64,000 nucleotides of DNA, from NCBI GenBank assembly GCA_944990035.1, contig CALYLX010000153.1, forward strand, positions 62,001-126,000, in the 5' to 3' direction. The translations under genes and the position numbers were made by a program. Shown piece by piece: positions 57,001 through 64,000 of the stretch. Position 1 is the first letter of the stretch. Each line of letters opens with the position of its first letter. The notes beneath the pieces are model-generated. The model was given only the letters and a program-made list of their open reading frames with translations, did no database searches and was not told the DNA's origin. Origin of the DNA: Clitopilus passeckerianus (lineage: Eukaryota; Basidiomycota; Agaricomycetes; Agaricales; Entolomataceae).

Positions 57001-59420
57001 CCCGAGCGCTGCTTACGCTTGGACAGAATAGCCTCGCGACATGTTTGAACTGTCCTCCTCCAATCAGACGGGTCGAGGTCCAGCCAATCTTCATCTATTG
57101 TTGATGACGGCTTTGCACCAGGTGAAGGCAATGGGGCTAACCAGTTGGCGCGCCTTATCAAGTGTTCAATTTCACGCGCTTCACTGGCTCGTTTTACTCC
57201 CCGAGGTCCGAGCGTGAGGAGTTCAGATGGATCGATCGACAAATCAAAGTCATCCTCAGAGTCTGAAGAATCCGAACTTGACCCTCCGATATGTATACCT
57301 TGCATCTGGCGTTCCTGCCTCGCCAGACGTTCCATCTCTTTCCGTTGCTTGTGGTAATTATCTTTCTCGTCGTTGCATTCATGCTTAACATGAAAGTTCC
57401 CCATTTTCTCTTCCTGCCAACCTTCGAACGAGTGGTTTTCAAAAGTGTCGTCCCATGTGGAGCCAATCAATTTCAGGTCAGTACCCACACGCCAAGGTTT
57501 GAACATAGTTAACATTGTGCAGCAGTAAAATTCCCTATCACCTCCGTCACGTCTCGGCAAACTTCCTCCGACGAAATTCACCACCATATGGTATCTTTCA
57601 TCAGCGTCGTATTTCACTATATGGTTTTCGTCACGATGACCCGGCTTAAATTTATGCCAACCCTTTGGTACGTGAGGTGTTCTTTGGATTTTCTTCTGCG
57701 AGAATCTCACCCAGTCGTACAAGCAGACGCCGTTGAAGTTATCCGGTCGGTAAGTGTAATCGTCGACATTCGAGTAGCTCGTGTAATGCTCACCTTCCTT
57801 TCCAATGAACACCTTTTCAGGCTCCACTTCTGCACAAGTCTCTCCTCCCTGGTCAAGATCTGCGGAGAACTCATCTTTGAACTCACCAAGAATCTTCGCC
57901 ACAAAGCTTTTCAACCAGAACAGGGTGAATTCATGGCTCGTATAGTGGTCTGGATTGTTCAGCAAGTATAAACAAGCCATAGGACTCCCGATTTCCATCT
58001 TCGATGTCAGTGCGTTTATTATCCGGCGCATTAAAGTTCTTGCGTTCTCAGTTTGGGCGGATGCTTCGTCTTTAACCAAAGATTCCAAGTGGCCGCTTAG
58101 AATATCCTTCATTATAGCCATAATATGATGTGTTTTCAAGGAAGGCTTTGTGATATAGTTCGCTACATACGCAATAATAGCCTTTAGTGCGGTGCCAGAT
58201 AGGAGACTGCTCGTATCACTATTGCACCGAAACAAGAAGGCAATAAGTCTTGTTATCGTGTTTATCATCTCCTCAAGATGCTTCATCGTTATCGAACCAG
58301 TTTCAGGATCCACAGAACTTTGCTCGTGAATTGTTCTCGGAAACCTCTTGCTGCACCCTCCATCTCTGGTCAAACACCCTTTACGCTGATAGAACACGGA
58401 TTTACCCTTCTTTTGATCCTTTGGCGTGGTTTTCTCAGCGTGATGCGTATGGACATTGGATCTCGCTACAATATCATCGGTAGTCTTTTCGAAATGTTCC
58501 TTCCATTTCGTGTATTCATTGCACTTGGGGCAACCTTCGTGAGTGACTTCCGAACAAAAGGGAGGTGGTGCATCCGGTAAAGTCTGGGTTGGATCTCTGT
58601 ACCCGGGTTCCAGTTCCTGCCTTTCTGCCCTTGTGTCTGTGTATTTTGCCAAGGAGTGCAGGCCTTTCTTTGAAACAAACATTTTAGGCAGACTTTCAGT
58701 GACTTCCTTCACGGAACCTGTATGTAAGTGGCCTTGATGACAAGATTCCAAGTACGCTAACATCTTTTCCTGGAAGATCTCGCCATCTGGACCCAGCATC
58801 TTATCCCGAATCTCCTGGGGAGACGGTGCGTTTCGAATCCAGATGAGCATGTGAATGTGTAGTGTCAGCCGTCCTTGCTGCTCCACTGTTCCATAGTAGC
58901 CGGCCGTCTCTCCAAACACGCCTCTATGGTCTGTACCAACCCCTAAAACATGTTCAATGAACGTTGTTACCATGTGATGAAAGAAACGGGCAGCGGCTAC
59001 TGGATTCTGAGCAACCAATCTTTCTCTCTCGTTAGCCCCCCTAAGCTCAGGTGAGAAGGCCTCCGTAGTGTCTGTGTAGTACAAACTCAACGGATGCTTC
59101 GAGTCAGCTGGGGATATAGTAACAAACCAGGAAGGCGCTCCCAGATGGCAAATTAGAGACCATAGCTGATTTTGCATGTACTTCTTGCTTGTCAGGGATC
59201 CCTTTACATGGCCACCTACGTGATCGAGGTCATTTAAAACAGCAAAGCAGTCTCTCTCCTGATCAGTCTCTGGTTTAACCTTTTCTCCTTTTCCCATTCT
59301 CCCAGCCATCGAGCGCACTATATCTGGATCAAGGCCGAGCAAACGTTGTGCCATTTTGTTAAAATCCTTTCGTTTCGTCACAAGGTAGCTTCCCGTAGCA
59401 CCGCTTTTAATTTGTGCATG
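54048..59420 (-). pseudogene. Helitron Rep/helicase with C-terminal cysteine-protease-like domain, N-terminus cut by Gypsy-2
   Basis: A single open frame of about 1790 codons runs from the Gypsy-2 junction to a stop at 54048-54050. Counting from the codon at 59381, the parts are: a Helitron-like Rep with the HUH-type motif TLHIHMLIW (H175, H177) and the two-tyrosine motif AYVANYITK (Y405, Y409); a PIF1-type SF1B helicase with Walker A GGMGGTGKS (~881), Walker B VEYVFVDEVSM (~957) and FAGDFAQLAPV (~998); and a C-terminal domain (~1509-1777) with NYSCAYDS (C1522), two CxxC pairs (~1618, ~1668), PGHFTARYV (H1728) and WFHDG (D1744), resembling ubiquitin-specific proteases. No in-frame ATG precedes the Rep domain before the junction, so the 5' part of the gene lies beyond the inserted retrotransposon. 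Helitron ends were not located. Confidence 0.88.
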
Positions 59421-59882
59421 TGTTACAGTTACCTTGGATACGCACCCGGACTCTTTTTCCTTTTACTCATCTACCATTACTATCCCCGCCCCGCTTACGT
59501 TTATACAATTACTCAGTACTGCTGCGCATTACTCATCCCTTTAGCTATGATTACTCAGTATTCTCACGATCGTGGGATACTTGTACTATATTTACTTACC
59601 ATGACTCGTCGTGACTCTTACTCTGACTCACTCCGAGTCATACTTACTTTCGCTTACTTAGCATTGCTGCGCAATGCCCAACCCTTAGCCCTACTCTTCA
59701 TGTATAAATACTTTCACGCTTTCGGTCTTGCTTCCCCAGCTTGACCTAAAAGCCTATACATCGCTATTTGCTTTAACTTCGACTCGCTCGATTACTCTCG
59801 CTCGTCTCTACAAAGGCTGGTAGAGGACTAAGCAGCTGAACTCTTGATACTTGGTTAAGCACGTAGCGATACAAGCTTAACA
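59421..59882 (+). repeat. 5' LTR of Gypsy-2
   Basis: 462 bp. It differs from the Gypsy-1 LTR at a handful of positions, for example TTCGACTCG instead of TTCAACTCG and GGTTAAGC instead of GGTTGAGC. TATA box and self-priming sequence are conserved. Confidence 0.92.
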
Positions 59883-60101
59883 AAAGGTCAAGCTGATCTG
59901 ATAGCCCGCTCATCGCAAGCGTAGGCCACAACCACCAAACCACCTGACTGCAAGAGGTCAACTACCCTTGCAGAACCAACCGGAACCACGTCTCCCTCAA
60001 GACCGCCGAACGCCTCAACTCCCACCGGGACAGAGAGAGTAGTACAACTTGACGACGGTACTTACTCAGAATTCGACCTTAAGACAAACCGTTGGAGACA
60101 T

Positions 60102-61245
60102 TTGGTACCGAAAGACGAAGACCCGCGACAATATCGATTTGGCGACTACCTTAGCAGTACCTACTTCACCGAAGAAGTAAAGAACCCAGAACCAGAACCA
60201 CAGCCAGACCCCGAACCAGAATCAGAACCAGAGCAAGAACCCGAAGAAGAATCGGAAACAGAGCAAGAACCCGAAGAAGAATCGGAAACAGAACCAGAAC
60301 CCCCCAGACAGACCCAGACTCTGACACCCGCACAAACCCCGAAACAAGAACCACCAGAAATGGCTCCAACCAACCCTGAACCAAAGAAACTCGCCGAACT
60401 CCGAATGGGACAACCATTTGAATATGATGGTGACCGAAGAAATGCTGAAGTTTGGTTGTTGGAAGTCAAGATGTACCTAAGCCTGAACGACCACATCTAC
60501 GACAACAACAACAAGCAAATCGCTTTTGCACTTTCCTTTTTGAAGAAAGGAACCGCTTTGGCATGGAAACGATCTTTCTGCCAGAACTACACAAACAAAG
60601 ATAACGACATCATCCTCCCCGATTTCAAACAATTCGAGAAAGAATTCATCAACGCCTTCTACCCAGTAGACGGAGAAGGACAGGCATTTGCATCCCTAGA
60701 CGCTCTCACGCAGAAAGGACCAATTGACGATTACATATCTCAATTCAAAGTCCTTATCTCCGCCTCCGGGATCACCGATGAAAAGGCGAAGATTGAATTC
60801 TTCCAGAAAGGACTCAACTCCAAGATCATCGAAAAGATCTATAACCTCCCCATTCTTCCCGTCACCATTAACGGATGGTACGAACACGCTGCCCGATTTG
60901 ATGCACAATGGCGTAGAGGACAGAACGTCATCCGCCGCAACAGAGGACTCCCCCCTATTTCCCATGCAAATCCCCGCAATACCCACGCCACAGCAGACCC
61001 TAACGCCATGGACATTGACGCCTTATCTTTTGAAAAGAGAAAGGAGTTAATGAAGGAAGGGGAAATGTTTCCGCTGTTTCAAGAAAGGACATCGCTCTCG
61101 AGAATGCCCTGAACGCAGAGGAGGAAAGCAGTCCAACACCAACTCCTATGGCAAGAAAAACATCAAAGATCTTGTCAGAACCATTAGAGCGTTGGAAGCG
61201 GAAGAATTGGAGAGCTTCTGGAATGAGCTCGATGAGGATTTTTAG
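60102..61245 (+). pseudogene. Gag of Gypsy-2, frameshifted before the zinc knuckle
   Basis: Nearly identical to Gypsy-1 Gag up to LMKEG. An extra G within a G/A run at about 61059-61062 then shifts the frame, and translation stops at 61112. The CCHC knuckle and C-terminus remain in the sequence in the other frame to about 61245. The predicted product therefore lacks its nucleocapsid zinc knuckle, and the -1 connection to pol is altered. As with Gypsy-1, no ATG precedes the equivalent of 15821. Confidence 0.8.
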
Positions 61246-61256
61246 AACGGCGGCCA

Positions 61257-64000
61257 GTGTCAACGTCTGAACCCGCCACAATACTGATTTCTTCTATGTC
61301 GTATGCAGAACCTTTTGATAAATCTATGCGTCTACCCATTAAGGTCTCTGCTCCGAATGAAGAAAGAACCGTTGAAACCAAAGCACTAGTCGACTCAGGT
61401 GCTCAAGGACTATTCATCGACAAAGAATTCGTCGCCCGCCATCGAATCAAAACACATCCCCTTCGACAACCTCTCACTGCCAAGAACGTTGACGGCACTA
61501 TCAACAAAACAGGGCAAATCACCCATTACACCTGGGTCGATATAGGGATAGGGAAACACAAGGCGTCAGAACGGTGCCTGGTCACCGGATTAGGGAATGA
61601 ACACCTGATCCTCGGACTCCCATGGCTGAAGCGAACGAATCCAGAAATCAACTGGCAAAAGGGGACACTATTCATTAATCCCAAACGCGTCAAGACATCC
61701 CCGCTACGCACGGCCCTTGCCCGAGTCCAGATCAGACGACTAGCTGCAACAGAGGAATCACGCCCAGACATTTCCAACGTACCCGACGAACCCGAACCCA
61801 TTGAAACACCCTTAGAAGAACCCAATGACGAACAAGACCTGGTTATTGCCTATGTGAAAGGAGAACCAGTGATGGGGATATTCGAACGAGCCAATTCCCC
61901 ATTGACGAATGAACATCGAGAACCAGAAATCAGAAGAATCCGAGCCGCAAATATCTCCCGAATCACCCGAGACAGAGGATCACTGCGATTTGTCCCGACC
62001 CAGAACGTCTGGATCCGCGCCAAGACGTCCATCTCCCAGACCCTAGAACATCAGAAAACTGAAGAAGTCAAGAAGAAACTTGAAGACCTCATTCCCCCCG
62101 AATACCACGAATTCAAGAAAGTCTTCGAGAAAGAAGCATCAGAACGATTTCCCCCATCTCGGCCTTGGGATCACGCCATTGATCTCAAACCAGACTTTGT
62201 TCCGAAAGACTGCAAGGTCTACCCTCTCAACCCAAAGGAGCAAGCCGAAATGGACAAATTTCTCGAAGAAAACTTACGGAAAGGATACATCCGACCCTCG
62301 AAATCACCTCAAGCATCACCCTTCTTCTTTGTAGCGAAGAAAGAAGCAAACGCACTACGACCCTGCCAAGATTACCGATATCTCAACAGTGGAACTGTCA
62401 AGAATGCCTACCCCTTACCACTAGTCAGCGACCTACTCGACAAACTCAGAGGAGCAAAGATTTTCACAAAACTAGACATCCGATGGGGATATCATAATGT
62501 CCGGATCAAAGAAGGAGACGAGTGGAAAGCAGCCTTCAAAACAAATCGAGGCTTGTTTGAACCCACCGTCATGTTCTTTGGACTATGCAACTCCCCAGCC
62601 ACGTTTCAAGCAATGATGAACCACATCTTCAGAGACGTGATCGATGAAGGATGGTTAATCATCTACATGGATGACATGTTACTCTTCTCTAAAGACCCAA
62701 GAGAACATGAGAAGCGCACCAAACGGGTACTCCAAAGGCTGATGGAACACAACCTGTTCCTCAAAGCTGAGAAATGCAAATTCAACGTGACAGAAGTCGA
62801 ATTCCTTGGAATGATCATATCGCCAGACAAGATCCACATGGACCCGACTAAACTCGATGGGATAAAGAAATGGCCAACCCCGACCACCGTAAAAGAAGTT
62901 CGGTCCTTTTTGGGATTTGGCAATTTCTACCGAAGATTCATAGGGAAATATGCGGAACTAGCCCGACCCCTGAACAATCTCACCAAGAAAGATCAGCCCT
63001 TTACATGGGGAAAGGAACAAGAAGAAGCATTTGAAGCCCTAAAGAAAAGGTTCGCGGAGACACCCGTACTCACGATGCCCGATCCAACGAAACCATTCAC
63101 CATTGAATGTGATGCATCCAAGTGGGCAACAGGAGCAGTGCTACGCCAACGAGACGAAAATAACGACTGGCACCCTTGTGGATACATCTCTCACTCCTTC
63201 ACCCCAACCGAACGGAACTACGAAATCTACGACAGGGAACTACTCGCTATAGTCAGAGCACTGGAGACTTGGCGACACTATCTACAAGGATCAGCCCACC
63301 CTGTCACGGTATTCTCCGACCATAAGAACCTGACCTACTACCGAACGCCACAGAAACTTAGCCGACGACAAGCACGATGGAGTTTACTCCTCTCCCAATA
63401 TGACCTAAACCTAGTCCACGTACCAGGAACTCAGATGGTCCAATCTGACGAACTATCCCGACGAGCAGATCACATTCTAGACCACGACACCGACAACGAA
63501 GACATCACCATGCTACCTGATAAACTCTTCATCCGAACAATTGACACCGAACTTAAGGCGGAATTTGCCGAACACATGATGAAAGACGAATTCTTCACGG
63601 AAGCAATACGACACCTGAAGAACCACTCTACCCCCATCAAATCGGCTTTAGCCGACTGGAAAGTAGAGGACTCTCTCCTCTTCTTCCGAGGGCGATGCTA
63701 CGTCCCTAATGACGCTACCCTACGACGAAGCCTCATACAGAAGTATCATGACGCACCTATGGCCGGGCACCCAGGAGCATTCAAGACGATGGAGTTAATT
63801 TCCGAACACTACTGGTGGCCCAGAATGTTTGGAACTATCAAATCCTACGTTGATGGATGTGCCCCTTGCCAACAGATGAAGGTCAATACACACCCCACGG
63901 CACCTCCCCTGAACCCAGTCAAATTTACCGCCACACGACCCTTCGAACTTGCCTCTACAGATTTCATCACTGATCTTCCTGAGGTTAACGGTTACGACTC
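61257..64000 (+). CDS. Pol of Gypsy-2, partial (protease, RT, RNase H, integrase start)
   Basis: Same frame and length as the first 915 codons of Gypsy-1 Pol. Protease LVDSGAQGLFID, YMDDMLLFS, RNase H ECDASKWATGAVL, and the integrase zinc region through the first catalytic acid STDFITD are present (seen as ASTDFITD). Substitutions such as D to N in PLNNLTKK are scattered. No stop was seen by eye. The rest of integrase and the chromodomain lie beyond the window. Confidence 0.85.
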   Translation, partial: MSTSEPATILISSMSYAEPFDKSMRLPIKVSAPNEERTVETKALVDSGAQGLFIDKEFVARHRIKTHPLRQPLTAKNVDGTINKTGQITHYTWVDIGIGKHKASERCLVTGLGNEHLILGLPWLKRTNPEINWQKGTLFINPKRVKTSPLRTALARVQIRRLAATEESRPDISNVPDEPEPIETPLEEPNDEQDLVIAYVKGEPVMGIFERANSPLTNEHREPEIRRIRAANISRITRDRGSLRFVPTQNVWIRAKTSISQTLEHQKTEEVKKKLEDLIPPEYHEFKKVFEKEASERFPPSRPWDHAIDLKPDFVPKDCKVYPLNPKEQAEMDKFLEENLRKGYIRPSKSPQASPFFFVAKKEANALRPCQDYRYLNSGTVKNAYPLPLVSDLLDKLRGAKIFTKLDIRWGYHNVRIKEGDEWKAAFKTNRGLFEPTVMFFGLCNSPATFQAMMNHIFRDVIDEGWLIIYMDDMLLFSKDPREHEKRTKRVLQRLMEHNLFLKAEKCKFNVTEVEFLGMIISPDKIHMDPTKLDGIKKWPTPTTVKEVRSFLGFGNFYRRFIGKYAELARPLNNLTKKDQPFTWGKEQEEAFEALKKRFAETPVLTMPDPTKPFTIECDASKWATGAVLRQRDENNDWHPCGYISHSFTPTERNYEIYDRELLAIVRALETWRHYLQGSAHPVTVFSDHKNLTYYRTPQKLSRRQARWSLLLSQYDLNLVHVPGTQMVQSDELSRRADHILDHDTDNEDITMLPDKLFIRTIDTELKAEFAEHMMKDEFFTEAIRHLKNHSTPIKSALADWKVEDSLLFFRGRCYVPNDATLRRSLIQKYHDAPMAGHPGAFKTMELISEHYWWPRMFGTIKSYVDGCAPCQQMKVNTHPTAPPLNPVKFTATRPFELASTDFITDLPEVNGYD

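Larger units (their letters stand above)
59421..64000 (+). mobile_element. Ty3/gypsy chromovirus, second copy (Gypsy-2), runs off the window
   Basis: 5' LTR at 59421-59882, preceded by GCATG, the likely target duplication. It is followed by the same primer-binding site, gag and pol as Gypsy-1. The pol part keeps exact length with Gypsy-1 to the window end (2743 bases from the pol start in both), showing only scattered substitutions. It has inserted inside the Helitron Rep gene. The 3' part, including ORF3 and the 3' LTR, lies outside. Confidence 0.93.

Overview
This window looks like a repeat-rich, fast-evolving region of a fungal genome, most likely an agaricomycete basidiomycete. The evidence is introns of about 45-65 bp with CTNAC-type branch sites, tandem NB-ARC/TPR NLR genes, a chromodomain Ty3/gypsy element, a Helitron Rep-helicase and a pogo/Fot1-type DDE transposon. 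No bacterial operon structure, rRNA, tRNA or CRISPR array was seen.

The backbone is a tandemly duplicated unit, read on the minus strand: an NLR gene, a conserved spacer, then a member of an unrecognised family of genes with many small exons (called X/Y here). Six NLR loci are present: A (1-479, cut by the window edge), B (7134-9356, intact), C (22952-25172, intact), D (31375-34514, split by a solo LTR), E (41525-43796, one-base frameshift) and F (47471-49873, split by a 176-bp solo LTR). A, B, C, E and F share a short N-terminal exon with an AGND..MHIGN..TNVY motif. D has a helical, MLKL-like N-terminus instead. B and C both resolve to 706 codons over three exons. Most X/Y copies look decayed. 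Eight sites carry the same bipartite element: ACGCGTTRTTGTGCA, then exactly 8 variable bases, then GGAACAAACAAA.

Mobile DNA is abundant. An intact pogo-like transposon lies at 9808-12539. A complete 7.0-kb chromovirus (14881-21877) has identical-looking 462-bp LTRs, a TCAAT target duplication, gag, pol with a chromodomain, a third ORF, and a Tf1-like self-priming arrangement. Three solo LTRs each have perfect 5-bp target duplications (32041-32502, 39692-40264, 47691-47866). A Helitron Rep/helicase with a C-terminal cysteine-protease-like domain (54048-59420) is cut at its N-terminus by a second copy of the chromovirus (59421 to the window end), whose gag is frameshifted.

Between the NLR array and the Helitron are a five-exon gene for a nucleotidyltransferase-fold protein (51469-52696) and an F-box/LRR-like ORF (53155-53970). 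Overall this is a birth-and-death immune-receptor cluster in which NLR copies are duplicated, recombined and broken by transposons.
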